Source of the DNA: Alteromonadales bacterium alter-6D02
Lineage (GTDB): Bacteria; Pseudomonadota; Gammaproteobacteria; Enterobacterales; Psychrobiaceae
Reading direction: 5' to 3'
Length of the DNA: 53,181 nt
Assembly: GCA_002835545.1 (NCBI GenBank)
Contig: PIZK01000010.1
Span: 1-53,181 of the forward strand
Below, piece by piece: positions 1 to 8,143 of the stretch. The position numbers and the translations under genes were made by a program. Every line of letters starts with the position of its first letter. Position 1 is the first letter of the stretch. The notes beneath the pieces are model-generated. The model had not been told where the DNA came from, ran no database searches, and saw nothing but the letters and a program-made list of their open reading frames with translations.

Positions 1-145
1 CCGACAGTCAATGAAGCATGATGTGAACGAATATATTAAGTACTACAACCATGAAAGGCTACACACAACACTTGGTGATAAAACACCAATTAACTATGAG
101 AAATTACAGAATGAAGTGTCCGGTTGGACTTGACCAGAATAGCCT
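1..145 (+). mobile_element. Right end of an IS3-family insertion sequence (cut by the window edge)
   Basis: The window opens inside an IS3-family element. The last codons of its transposase are followed within a few bases by a change of homology to an unrelated IS1111-type transposase, so the IS3 right terminus lies at about 120-145. The terminal inverted repeat cannot be confirmed because the left end is outside the window. The arrangement implies that the IS3 element inserted into, or recombined with, the older IS1111-type element. Confidence 0.6.
2..133 (+). pseudogene. IS3-family transposase, C-terminal end only
   Basis: Frame 2 reads about 43 residues to a TGA at 131-133, with no start inside the window. 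Visible signatures are Y-Y-N-x-E-R-L-H (residues coded at about 41-63), then T-P-I-N-Y-E and a terminal V-S-G-W-T. This is the usual tail of the IS3 OrfB integrase (rve) domain, where the third acidic residue of the DDE triad lies just upstream, beyond the window edge. Whether the complete gene is intact cannot be judged here; it is listed as partial. Confidence 0.75.
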
Positions 146-1008
146 GCTCAGGTGCTCATTACTGGGCACGTGAGTTCACTAAACTCGGGCATGATGTGCG
201 TATCATGGCATCTAAGTTTGTTATCCCATACCGCCAAAATGAAAAGAATGACGCTAATGATGCTGAAGCTATTTGTGAAGCTGCTACCAGGCCTAAAACT
301 CGTTTTGTCAGTATTAAAAGTGAAGAACAACAAGCCATCTTATCTTTACATCGCATACGCCAAGGCGCAATAAAAGATAGAACCGCACGTATCAATCGAT
401 TACGTGGATTATTAGCAGAATTTGGCATCATCATGCCTAAAGGACGCTACCCAGCGCAAAAAGCCATTGGTGTGATTATCGAAGATGCAGAGAACAATTT
501 ACCTTTCCTTGCCAGAGCGTTGTTGAATGGCCTTTGGCAAAGTATTCAAGCCTTAAACGAAGAAATACTAAAATACGATAGAAAACTTTACGCATTAGCT
601 AATCAAATGAAAGATGCAAAACGCTTGATGAGTATTCCGGGTATTGGGGAAATCACCGCTACTGCTGTTGTTGCAACAGTCAATGATGCTAAGCACTTTA
701 AATCCAGTCGTTCTTTTGCTGCTTGGATAGGCTTAGTGCCCAGACAATACACAACAGGGGGTGTCGTTCGATTAGGTAGGATTAGCAAGCGTGGTGAGAA
801 ACATATTCGAACCTCTCTGATTCATGGGGCAAGAGCCGTAATTGCCAACTGTAAAAATAAAACGGACCGAACAAGCCTCTGGATAAAAGATCTTATTGAA
901 CGGAGAGGCTTCAAGCGCGCCACGGTCGCATTAGCAGCTAAAAACGCACGATTAATTTGGGCGCTGTTACATTCAGAAAAAGAGTATCAGGTAGATTATG
1001 TAAAATAA
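124..1008 (+). pseudogene. IS1111-type (IS110 family) transposase, 5'-truncated
   Basis: The protein matches IS110/IS1111 transposases from a G-A-H-Y-W-A-R-E segment onward, a position that normally lies about 50-60 residues into the protein. Before it are only a few residues read through the IS3 terminus from a TTG at 124. The N-terminal RuvC-like DEDD domain has therefore lost its first beta strand and first catalytic Asp. The C-terminal Transposase_20 domain is present, with the G-I-G-x-x-T-A helix-hairpin segment (about residues 172-180) and the S-K-R-G-x-x-x-I-R motif (about 228-237). It is very probably inactive in cis. The 3' part is undamaged, with a normal stop. Confidence 0.85.
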
Positions 1009-1280
1009 AAGTAAGTTATAAGTGATACAACGGTTTACCCCACCGTGTCTGAGCATTAGCTATTGACGATAACACGGTCAGACCGAGAGCAAGAAAGCCT
1101 GTTTAGTCGGGAAGAAAAATTCTTTATCAAGAAGATTCTGTTTAACGAATGAGGCATTGCTCAAGCGCAAATCATCAGGGCGATAGCGTAATAAAGCTAA
1201 TTAAACGCCGAATGTAGAGCTGCTGTCAGATCTTCTAGTTATAAGAGAAAGCTATTGCTTGACAACGGGGAGTCCATGTA
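146..1280 (+). mobile_element. IS1111-type element remnant with its 3' non-coding tail
   Basis: This spans the truncated transposase plus about 270 non-coding bases (1009-1280). The right boundary is inferred from GGGGAGTCCATGTA at 1267-1280, which resembles the subterminal repeat of IS1111 elements that target integron attC sites, and from the start of attC-like sequence at 1281. In IS1111-type elements the guide RNA (seekRNA or bridge RNA) is encoded downstream of the transposase, so 1009-1280 may hold an intact guide RNA gene although the transposase is broken. The left end was removed by the IS3 element. Confidence 0.6.
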
Positions 1281-1377
1281 GCCCAACTAACCGGTGAGGA
1301 TTGCTGGCACGATGTTTTGCGTATTTTTGCAAAACGCGTGACCGTAAACCACCCCCGCGTTTAGTTGCTTGTTAAGT
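1281..1377 (-). other. Integron attC-like recombination site, partly interrupted by the IS end
   Basis: Read on the minus strand, the site starts with ACTTAAC (1377-1371, fits RYYYAAC) four bases after the stop codon of the neighbouring gene and ends with GTTGGGC (1287-1281, fits GTTRRRY). Between them the two arms pair imperfectly over most of their length: CAACTAA (1367-1361) with TTAGTTG (1290-1284), and CGTTTTGC (1337-1330) with GCAAAAC (1320-1314). Extrahelical bases and a small terminal loop are present, as in attC folded single strands. The R' side overlaps the inferred IS junction, so the original right core may be displaced. No integron integrase is present in the window. Confidence 0.65.
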
Positions 1378-1381
1378 GCCT

Positions 1382-2158
1382 TTATACATCTACCCTAGCT
1401 TGAAAAACCGTCTGAGGAAAATCAAGCACCAGCCCTTTACTAATTCCATATTTATTAAAAACAAACTCTTTAACCGCGTTTTCGTTACTTCTTGGTATTG
1501 TTGTATCTGCAATATAGATTTTATTAGAAGCTTCTAATTCTTTAGGATCTACGATCCCTATCTTTCCCCTAAACTTAGAAAGAAATTCAGAATTTTTAAC
1601 ATTTTCATATTGAGGAGATTGATCGTTAACCAACAGCCTTGTCTGTTTATTATTACTATCTAATACAAAGGCACCATCAATCGCATTTTTATGTATAGAG
1701 AAGAGGCTATGGTAAAAGTAATAACACCATACAGCTTGATTAGAGTCTGAATCGACATCTATTATACTTTTTCGACCATAAAATGTAGACTCAAATTGTT
1801 TAACCTGCGTTGATGGATTTACACCACTTGTAACAATAAAAAGAAAACAGTATTTGCTTTTCGTATTCGATTTTTGAGCTTTTAACTGCTGAATCCCTTT
1901 GGTAATAACAGTTGAAATACTATTCCAATAACCCGTCGTATGCGTTTTTTGAAAAACATCTCCTTTAGCCAAAATAGATTCTTGTGTTTCATGTTCAATA
2001 TCGGCATCGAACTTTTCCTTCAATTCGATTAGTACATTATCCTCTCCACGAACAATAAAATCGGGAGTTTTCTCTTTAATCTCTTTTATTTTTTCAGCTA
2101 TGACATCAAATTCTGATAGGTAATCAATAACTGTATTTTCGATATTGTTACTAGGCAT
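1382..2158 (-). CDS. Integron-cassette protein with PD-(D/E)XK nuclease signature
   Basis: I do not recognise a named family. Counting from an upstream TTG at 2203 (273 residues), the protein shows T-P-D-F-I-V at 46-51 and V-L-I-E-L-K at 57-62. These give D48, E60 and K62 in the spacing of the PD-(D/E)XK endonuclease core, preceded by an acidic helix containing E22. No signal peptide or membrane segment is visible. I prefer the ATG at 2158 (258 residues) because GGAG precedes it at a good distance; the TTG at 2203 also has an AGGA and remains possible. The stop codon lies four bases before the attC site, the standard layout of a gene cassette. Cassette-borne nucleases are often restriction, toxin or defence proteins, but no specific function can be assigned. 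Confidence 0.6.
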   Translation of the reverse strand: MPSNNIENTVIDYLSEFDVIAEKIKEIKEKTPDFIVRGEDNVLIELKEKFDADIEHETQESILAKGDVFQKTHTTGYWNSISTVITKGIQQLKAQKSNTKSKYCFLFIVTSGVNPSTQVKQFESTFYGRKSIIDVDSDSNQAVWCYYFYHSLFSIHKNAIDGAFVLDSNNKQTRLLVNDQSPQYENVKNSEFLSKFRGKIGIVDPKELEASNKIYIADTTIPRSNENAVKEFVFNKYGISKGLVLDFPQTVFQARVDV

Positions 2159-2752
2159 GATGACTCCATTGGCATTTAACAGGTTATTAATTTGACCTTG
2201 CAAGCTATCCTACATTACAAGGTAGCGATAAACCAGTGACCAAACGCGCTCACAATATACTTTTAATTGTAATAGTTACAATGTCCGCTATTGGCCGAGA
2301 GCGGACGTCTAGTGTAAAATAATTTAACATAGCAAGAGTTGCCTATACCGTGGTTAACCACACCTTACTCTTTCTAATAAAATGATCATATTAACTACAC
2401 TTTGTTTGTAACTTCCCCTAAGTAAGTTATATGTCGTTAGTTGTTCTAACTGTCAGCGGCAAAGAAGTTTTACCCTCTACTTTAAAATTAAAACAGAAAT
2501 CAACGTTATAACGTTATGTTGGTGTAGAAAAGGAATAGGTTACAGTGGTGTACACATATCTTAGAGTTAAAATTTGTGTTACGGTACCTAAGACGGTAAA
2601 AAAAACACCGTAACACAACACGTAACACACTTTTTTAATTTATTGAATTTAAAGTATTTAAGTCGCAAGATCACACATATCACAGTTGATGCAGTTGTCT
2701 TTAATTAATAGTGCCATTAGGGTTTCCGACGAGACTTTGAATGATGTCATAG
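2159..2752. other. Non-coding gap between the cassette gene and trhP
   Basis: About 590 AT-rich bases show no open frame of coding character on either strand. The gap contains a GTGGTTAACCAC palindrome (2351-2362) and a 12-bp inverted repeat at 2574-2618. I looked for a second attC or an attI here and did not find one. Confidence 0.5.
2574..2618. repeat. Inverted repeat, 12-bp perfect arms
   Basis: TTGTGTTACGGT (2574-2585) and ACCGTAACACAA (2607-2618) are exact reverse complements separated by 21 bases that include an A8 run. A further partial copy, CGTAACAC, follows at 2621-2628. There is no flanking gene to regulate within 170 bases. It could be a mobile-element end or a protein-binding site; its function is unknown. 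Confidence 0.5.
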
Positions 2753-2782
2753 ACGAGCCTCTTAGACTTCTAAGAGGCTCGT
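2753..2782 (-). terminator. Hairpin downstream of trhP
   Basis: ACGAGCCTCTTAGA (2753-2766) and its exact reverse complement (2769-2782) form a strong stem just past the trhP stop. There is no T-run on either side, so it may be an mRNA-stabilising or Rho-assisted end rather than a classical intrinsic terminator. Confidence 0.6.
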
Positions 2783-2789
2783 TAGTTAC

Positions 2790-4178
2790 TTAACCAGCGC
2801 TTTTATGTGGGTTACGTGAGTCTTGGTTTTCTTCAAAGTTACGCATTAACAATGCAAACGCTAAGTCGATATCTTGTGGTACAGGAATATACATCACATG
2901 GCGAGAGCCCGGTGCAACATCAACGTTTTCGCCTTTACGATTTTTCATCTCTTCTAGCGTAAAGGTGATGTTACCGCTTGGTGTCATAAGCTCTAATGAA
3001 TCACCTACTAGGAACTTATTTTTAACTTCTATTTCAGCCCAGCCGTCTTCATTTCGGCCAGTGACTTCACCAACAAATTGCTGAGACTCAGAGACTGAAT
3101 GGCCATACTCATAATTCTGGTACTTGTCATGGCTGTGGCGGCGCAGGAAACCTTCAGTGTAACCACGGTGAGCAAGGTGCTCTAAGGTGTTCATTAATGT
3201 TTGATCAAAAGGTTTACCTGCTGCAGCGTCGTCAATCGCTTTACGATAAACCTGTGCTGTGCGAGCACAGTAGTAGAATGACTTAGTACGACCTTCAATT
3301 TTTAAAGAGTGGACACCAATTTTAGTTAATTGGTCAACCATTTCAACAGCACGCAGGTCTTTTGAGTTCATGATATAAGTACCGTGCTCATCTTCAAATG
3401 CTGGCATGTACTCTTCAGGGCGTCCCGGCTCTTGGAGCAAATAGATATTATCGGTGGTATCACCTTCACCAAGCGTTGGCTCTATTTTCTGTGGCTCAAC
3501 AATTTGTGGTTCAGCAGCTTCTGGAGCCACCGCTATTACATCGCCGGTTTCAGTTTCTTTGGCATCATGGACACCGTATTTCCAACGGCAGGCATTGGTA
3601 CAAGTACCTTGGTTTGGATCGCGCTTATTAATATAGCCTGATAATAAACAACGTCCAGAGTAAGCCATGCATAGTGCACCATGAACGAACACTTCTAGTT
3701 CCATTTCTGGCACTGCTTGTCGGATTTCATTGATTTCATCAACAGATAGCTCTCGCGATAGAATAACGCGTTCGATACCTTGCTGGTGCCAGAACTTGAC
3801 CGTTGCCCAGTTAACGGCGTTTGCTTGTACAGAAAGGTGAATAGGTAAATCAGGGTAAGCTTCACGGACCAACATAATTAATCCAGGATCTGACATAATT
3901 AGCGCATCAGGTTTGAGCTCAACTACAGGTGCTAAATCGCGAATGTAAGTTTTTAGTTTACTATTGTGAGGTGCAATGTTGCTTACCACATAAAACTTTT
4001 TACCTAATTGATGTGCTTCTTCGATACCAATGGCTAAATTATCTAAGTCGAATTCATTATTGCGTACTCGCAAACTGTATCGTGGTTGACCTGCATAGAC
4101 AGCGTCAGCACCATAAGCAAAGGCATAACGCATGTTTTTAAGGCTACCAGCCGGTGATAATAGTTCAGGAGTAAACAT
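2790..4178 (-). CDS. trhP: tRNA 5-hydroxyuridine synthesis protein TrhP (YegQ, peptidase U32 family)
   Basis: This is the U32-family protein needed for prephenate-dependent formation of 5-hydroxyuridine at the tRNA wobble position, the precursor of cmo5U. The match to E. coli YegQ runs almost end to end: P-E-L-L-S-P-A-G near the start, G-A-D-A-V-Y-A-G, the cysteine-rich centre with H-G-A-L-C-M-A-Y-S-G-R-C and C-T-N-A-C-R-W, and the K-I-E-G-R segment. A linker after the cysteine cluster is a little longer than in E. coli and rich in Glu/Pro. The longest frame starts at 4226, but the conserved N-terminus (M-F-x-P-E-L-L) begins at the ATG at 4178, giving 462 residues. It is monocistronic and divergent from the next gene. 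Confidence 0.93.
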   Translation of the reverse strand: MFTPELLSPAGSLKNMRYAFAYGADAVYAGQPRYSLRVRNNEFDLDNLAIGIEEAHQLGKKFYVVSNIAPHNSKLKTYIRDLAPVVELKPDALIMSDPGLIMLVREAYPDLPIHLSVQANAVNWATVKFWHQQGIERVILSRELSVDEINEIRQAVPEMELEVFVHGALCMAYSGRCLLSGYINKRDPNQGTCTNACRWKYGVHDAKETETGDVIAVAPEAAEPQIVEPQKIEPTLGEGDTTDNIYLLQEPGRPEEYMPAFEDEHGTYIMNSKDLRAVEMVDQLTKIGVHSLKIEGRTKSFYYCARTAQVYRKAIDDAAAGKPFDQTLMNTLEHLAHRGYTEGFLRRHSHDKYQNYEYGHSVSESQQFVGEVTGRNEDGWAEIEVKNKFLVGDSLELMTPSGNITFTLEEMKNRKGENVDVAPGSRHVMYIPVPQDIDLAFALLMRNFEENQDSRNPHKSAG

Positions 4179-4497
4179 AGAAATAGAGCTCTCAATCAAA
4201 AAATAGGCGCGTATTTTATACTCCATTCTTAATCATCGCAAATTGTGTGGTTATTATCAGTAAAATAATTTTCAGTACACGGCTCAACTTGAAATCCTAA
4301 AATGGGTGCGTGTGAATAAAAAGTCACTTTAATGATATATTTATTCATTTTGTGCTTGAGCTTGATTACCTTTTGGTTTATCGTTAGCTACAATTATTTA
4401 TTGGTCTTATTTCCAATAGAAAAATTCTGAAATATGATGAATGTTTATTAGTGTAATTTGGCAGTCCAACAAGCGAACTGCCAGCTATTTAGAGTGA

Positions 4498-5742
4498 ATG
4501 ATTATGAAGTTATCTGAGATTAAAGATCAAACAGTTGGTGTTTGTGTTTCTGGTGGTTTAGACAGCAAGACTGTGACTAAGCGTTTAATGGAAGACAATA
4601 TTAAAGTTATTTGTTTTTCTGCTGATTTAGCACAACCAGACGAAGATGATATTCAAAATGTTGTGCGCAAAATGGAGCCTTGCGGAGCAGAAACAGTATT
4701 AGTTGATTTAAAAAATGAAATGGCTGATGCCTGTTTTGACGCAATCAAAGCAAACGCAACTTATGACGGTGGTTATTGGAACACCACGGGTATTGCACGT
4801 GGTGTAACCGTTCAGGGGTTGGTTAAGGCGATGAAAGCTCGTGGTGTTAATATCTTAGCCCATGGAGCTACAGGTCGTGGTAATGATCAAATGCGTTTTG
4901 AGCGCTATACCCGTTCTCTTGCACCTGAAATGAATGTTTACGCACCTTGGCGTGATGCTCAACTCCTTGAACAGTTCCCTGGTCGTAGTGAAATGGCTGA
5001 CTATTTAGCACAGTTTGATATACCAGCTGTGATAGGAATGAAGAAAAAATACTCTACCGATGCTAACTTAGCTGGCTTATCTCATGAAGCTGAAGATTTA
5101 GAAAGCTTAGAAACGTCAATGTTAATCGTTGAGCCGACGATGGGAGTGTGGCCGCAAGAAGCACCAGATCAAGTTGAAGAAGTTACTATTGGTTATAAGC
5201 AGGGTGTGGCTGTTACATTTAACGGTGAAGCATTAAATCCGTTTGACATGATGACGCGTGCTAATGATGTGGGTGGCCGTAACGGTGTTGGTATGTCTAA
5301 CGCTTTAGAGAACAGAATTATTGGCACTAAGAGCCGTGGTGTATATGAAGCACCGGGAATGGAGTTATTAAGCCAAGGGTTACAAAATATCTTACAGGCG
5401 ACTTTAGATCGTCGCGCTACAGCACTTTATAATAGCTTGAGCCAGACTGTAAGCGACTTGATTTATGATGGACGTGTTTTTGACACAGCTAATAAAGCAG
5501 CAATGGCAGGCATTAATGTGTTAACTGAAAGTGCCACTGGTACGGTGACCTTAGGGCTGTATAAAGGCAACGTATTCTTTAACAGCATGACGGATATTGA
5601 AGCATCGCTTTATAATGAAGAAGACTCATCTATGGAAGCAAGTGACGGCTTAAACCCTGAAAGCTCACAGGGATACGCCGATATCTTGTCTGTAGAAGCA
5701 TGTGCACTAGCTAAAGCTGGTCAATTCAAAGGCGATAGTTAA
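4498..5742 (+). CDS. Argininosuccinate synthase family protein (divergent, stand-alone)
   Basis: Argininosuccinate synthase joins citrulline and aspartate using ATP. The ArgG framework is clear: an N-terminal PP-loop (S-G-G-L-D at about residues 19-23), N-T-T-G-I-A-R, H-G-A-T-G-R-G-N-D (about 122-130), the Y-S-T-D-A-N-L segment, and G-x-R-N-G-V-G-M-S with K-S-R-G-V-Y-E-A-P-G. The PP-loop reads S-G-G-L-D-S-K-T instead of the usual S-G-G-L-D-T-S. The gene stands alone, without argC/B/F/H beside it. It may be a paralogue with altered substrate rather than the housekeeping ArgG, so I give no symbol. The length of 414 residues is normal. A second ATG lies at 4504. An intrinsic terminator follows. 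Confidence 0.8.
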   Translation: MIMKLSEIKDQTVGVCVSGGLDSKTVTKRLMEDNIKVICFSADLAQPDEDDIQNVVRKMEPCGAETVLVDLKNEMADACFDAIKANATYDGGYWNTTGIARGVTVQGLVKAMKARGVNILAHGATGRGNDQMRFERYTRSLAPEMNVYAPWRDAQLLEQFPGRSEMADYLAQFDIPAVIGMKKKYSTDANLAGLSHEAEDLESLETSMLIVEPTMGVWPQEAPDQVEEVTIGYKQGVAVTFNGEALNPFDMMTRANDVGGRNGVGMSNALENRIIGTKSRGVYEAPGMELLSQGLQNILQATLDRRATALYNSLSQTVSDLIYDGRVFDTANKAAMAGINVLTESATGTVTLGLYKGNVFFNSMTDIEASLYNEEDSSMEASDGLNPESSQGYADILSVEACALAKAGQFKGDS

Positions 5743-5794
5743 ACTATTCTGGTGATGGTATTTAGCCATTACCAATATTATTTCAACACCTTAG

Positions 5795-5829
5795 GCCACA
5801 CTAATTCCCCTTGTTAGTGTGGCTTTTTT
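5795..5829 (+). terminator. Intrinsic terminator of the argG-like gene
   Basis: GCCACACTAA (5795-5804) pairs with TTAGTGTGGC (5814-5823), followed by six T residues. Confidence 0.9.
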
Positions 5830-5963
5830 GTTTTGCTTTAAAACAAGGTAGGATGATTAATATACAATTTTTAGTTGGAAAGTATTGCTTTTTATACGCC
5901 AGTGGTATTTTATTGTTGTTTATAGCTGAGTCTTTTCTCTTTAATCGGTGGCACGGGTGAGCA

Positions 5964-7049
5964 ATGGATAATCAGATACAACTTCGCTTAATTGAACGTC
6001 TTAATGAAAGGTTAATGAGTTACTTATCAGTGATTTGGGCCTGCTTTACCTGTGTTATCTTAAGTCTTTTTCTACTTAGATCTGTTGAGGTCGGGTGGGG
6101 GTATGATGAATTTATCTACCTATTTTTAATTGTGCTTCTTGGTGTGTTCTTAAGTGTCCGATCACGCTTATCTAATCATTTTACCGTTCACTTGTTATTC
6201 ACATTAAACCTCATTGCTGGCATTTGGGGCGTACTCAATTACGGTACGCAAGCCGTTGCGGTGTTCTACTTACTGCTGAGCGTGATAATTGCTGCTTTAT
6301 TCTATAAAAAACGTGTCATTATAGCGGCTGCCGTCGGTGTGGTTTTAATTTTTATCTTCGCGGGTATTAAATTTACTACAGTGCCTCAGGCAGACGGCCT
6401 CAATGAAGTAAATACACATTGGCACTGGATTATTTATACCAGTGGTGTGATCTTTTTTATCCTAATGGCGACCTCGACGTTATATATTTTCCGTCAAGAA
6501 ATGGAGTCTGTGTTAGGACGCTTGAATGAGCAATATGATAAGTTATCTCAGGTAGCTGGTTATGATGAGCTAACAGGGTTAGCGACGTTTAGACTGATGA
6601 GAAAACAGTGGCAACAAGCTTGCTTACGCGCGCAGCGTCACCAGAGAAAAGCCGCGATTATGTTTGTTGATTTAGATAACTTTAAGTCTGTTAATGACTA
6701 CTTTGGCCATGATGCAGGAGATCATTGTTTAAGAGTTATCGCTAAACGTACGACAGGGTTACTTCGGGGTAATGATATGGTCGCTCGTATTGGTGGTGAT
6801 GAATTTTTGGTTATTCTTGAAGATATTGACCACATTGAAGATGTCAAAGAGCTTTCGACAAAGCTAATTGATAAATTATCACAGTCTATTTCGTTTAATG
6901 ACCATCATTTTAGTGTCGGTTGCAGTATAGGTATTGCTTTGTATCCAGAGCACGGTGTCGATGTCGATACATTACGAAATTTGGCAGATAAAGCGATGTA
7001 CTGCGCTAAAGATAACGGTAAGAATCAGTTTGCCATCTTTAGCACTTAA
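5964..7049 (+). CDS. Membrane-anchored GGDEF diguanylate cyclase
   Basis: This protein makes cyclic di-GMP from two GTP. The first about 180 residues form six hydrophobic segments that anchor it in the inner membrane, with no recognised ligand-binding domain. A short helix (about 185-200) leads into the GGDEF domain (about 200-361). The active-site motif G-G-D-E-F is intact at about residue 276, and the product-inhibition site R-G-N-D lies exactly five residues upstream, so the enzyme looks active and feedback-controlled. V-D-L-D-N-F-K and the later A-M-Y-C-A-K are standard. The gene has its own upstream region after the previous terminator; no promoter was assigned. Confidence 0.92.
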   Translation: MDNQIQLRLIERLNERLMSYLSVIWACFTCVILSLFLLRSVEVGWGYDEFIYLFLIVLLGVFLSVRSRLSNHFTVHLLFTLNLIAGIWGVLNYGTQAVAVFYLLLSVIIAALFYKKRVIIAAAVGVVLIFIFAGIKFTTVPQADGLNEVNTHWHWIIYTSGVIFFILMATSTLYIFRQEMESVLGRLNEQYDKLSQVAGYDELTGLATFRLMRKQWQQACLRAQRHQRKAAIMFVDLDNFKSVNDYFGHDAGDHCLRVIAKRTTGLLRGNDMVARIGGDEFLVILEDIDHIEDVKELSTKLIDKLSQSISFNDHHFSVGCSIGIALYPEHGVDVDTLRNLADKAMYCAKDNGKNQFAIFST

Positions 7050-7141
7050 CCTACTTTAAGTTTTAAAGGTGTTCACAGGTTTAGTATCAGGCCACGATTT
7101 AGTATAAAATGGCTTTACCTTAGAGACGTATTAAACACATC

Positions 7142-7321
7142 ATGAATAGAAAAAAGAAAATTAAATCCATTTTGCTAAAAAAGCAAAAAAAGAAAAATGC
7201 TAAGTTAACGCACAGTAACAAACCACGGTACATTGCTAAAGCGGATCGTGACATTGCTCCAGATGTTGATAGCACTAGCGTAGAGCAATCGTGTGACAGT
7301 GAGAACAAAATTGAGTCCTAA
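7142..7321 (+). CDS. Small basic DUF2986-type protein (59 residues)
   Basis: This short frame starts at the ATG at 7142 and ends TAA at 7319-7321. The N-terminal half is strongly basic (M-N-R-K-K-K-I-K-S, then runs of K), followed by the S-N-K-P-R-Y-I-A-K-A-D-R segment that I associate with DUF2986, a small family of marine gammaproteobacteria. The C-terminal tail is acidic. The function is unknown; the charge pattern would suit RNA or ribosome binding, which is inference. The Shine-Dalgarno is weak. Its stop codon overlaps the stop of the convergent gene by four bases. Confidence 0.75.
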   Translation: MNRKKKIKSILLKKQKKKNAKLTHSNKPRYIAKADRDIAPDVDSTSVEQSCDSENKIES

Positions 7322-7836
7322 CCACCGTGCAGTGCGAATAATAAGCGTAATTCACTAATTAGCTGATTTGGAAATTGTCGATAATCTAAATAAGGCGTGA
7401 GTATAACGAGCTCAAGGTCTTTATCTTTTAAACGCCATACCGGTTTACTGGTTTCAAGGAGCTCGAATTTGTTAGTTATATCGTGCTCTGGGGAAAGTCC
7501 GAGAGTCTGTGCATATTGTTTACCACAGACGATATGAATACGAGATTTTTCTGATGGAGCAAGGGGTAAAAAGCTAAAATAGGTATGCGCTAGTAATTTC
7601 TCATCACGAAACGCTTTCCATGGATGCGCCTTGCAAGTTAATTTAGCCGCAATTGTAAATATTTTTCGCCAATGATTACCATTGATTGCGACGATTTCAT
7701 CAGTGGTAATTTGTTCAAGTTCGCTCGTCGGTAAAAGAGGGGCGTTTTCGAGATGGAAAATCACTTTTGCCTGAGCATTCCCTAATCCAACCAATTGGTT
7801 ATTACGAAATTGCAAAGTCGATTTATTGCCACGCAT
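7318..7836 (-). CDS. Conserved hypothetical protein (DUF6942-like)
   Basis: The function is unknown. Segments that look conserved are K-V-I-F-H-L-E-N-A-P, W-R-K-I-F, F-R-D-E-K-L-L, H-I-V-C-G-K-x-Y-A and a C-terminal T-P-Y-L-D-Y-R-Q-F-P-N. This order resembles, from memory, the DUF6942 family of Vibrio and Shewanella. The frame is open back to 7944 (208 residues), but the extra N-terminus is basic and unlike the rest, so the ATG at 7836 (172 residues) is preferred. Neither start has a good Shine-Dalgarno. No signal peptide or membrane span is visible in the preferred form. Confidence 0.6.
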   Translation of the reverse strand: MRGNKSTLQFRNNQLVGLGNAQAKVIFHLENAPLLPTSELEQITTDEIVAINGNHWRKIFTIAAKLTCKAHPWKAFRDEKLLAHTYFSFLPLAPSEKSRIHIVCGKQYAQTLGLSPEHDITNKFELLETSKPVWRLKDKDLELVILTPYLDYRQFPNQLISELRLLFALHGG

Positions 7837-8143
7837 AATGAAGATATATCCAAACGCTATTCTAAAAAAGTGAAGTCTACGTGATTTGCGGTTAAACCAA
7901 CAGTCATAGACTCGTTTGACTATAAACAATATTTGCCAACTCATTATTATAATTAGTTAAATATAGTTATATGCAAATCAAAAAAAGCTGTTATATTGGT
8001 TTTTAGGCATTGTATGTTTTATTAGGTACTAAGGGGACGAGTCACCCTTAAAGGGGCTCTGTGATAATTTTCTCCGTTTAGGTATCAAGGTAAGGTTAGT
8101 AACATACAGTTTTTTTAGTATTAATATATGAAACGGATTGTGT

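Noticed and set aside
1306-1321. Sigma-54-like TGGCAC...TTTGC element
   Set aside because: The spacing between the GG and GC doublets is one base too long, and the bases belong to the attC-like hairpin.
2204-2752. Second attC or an attI/integron integrase upstream of the cassette gene
   Set aside because: No paired RYYYAAC/GTTRRRY arms and no integrase frame were found in this stretch.
4332-4451. ArgR (ARG box)-like sequences upstream of the argG homologue (TGAATGTTTATTAG and an ATTCA half)
   Set aside because: Each matches only about 7-8 of 10 core positions, and the two are about 100 bases apart rather than paired at the usual spacing.
5949-5963. TGGCAC...GAGCA as a sigma-54 promoter of the GGDEF gene
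   Set aside because: The doublet spacing is wrong, and it overlaps the ribosome-binding region.
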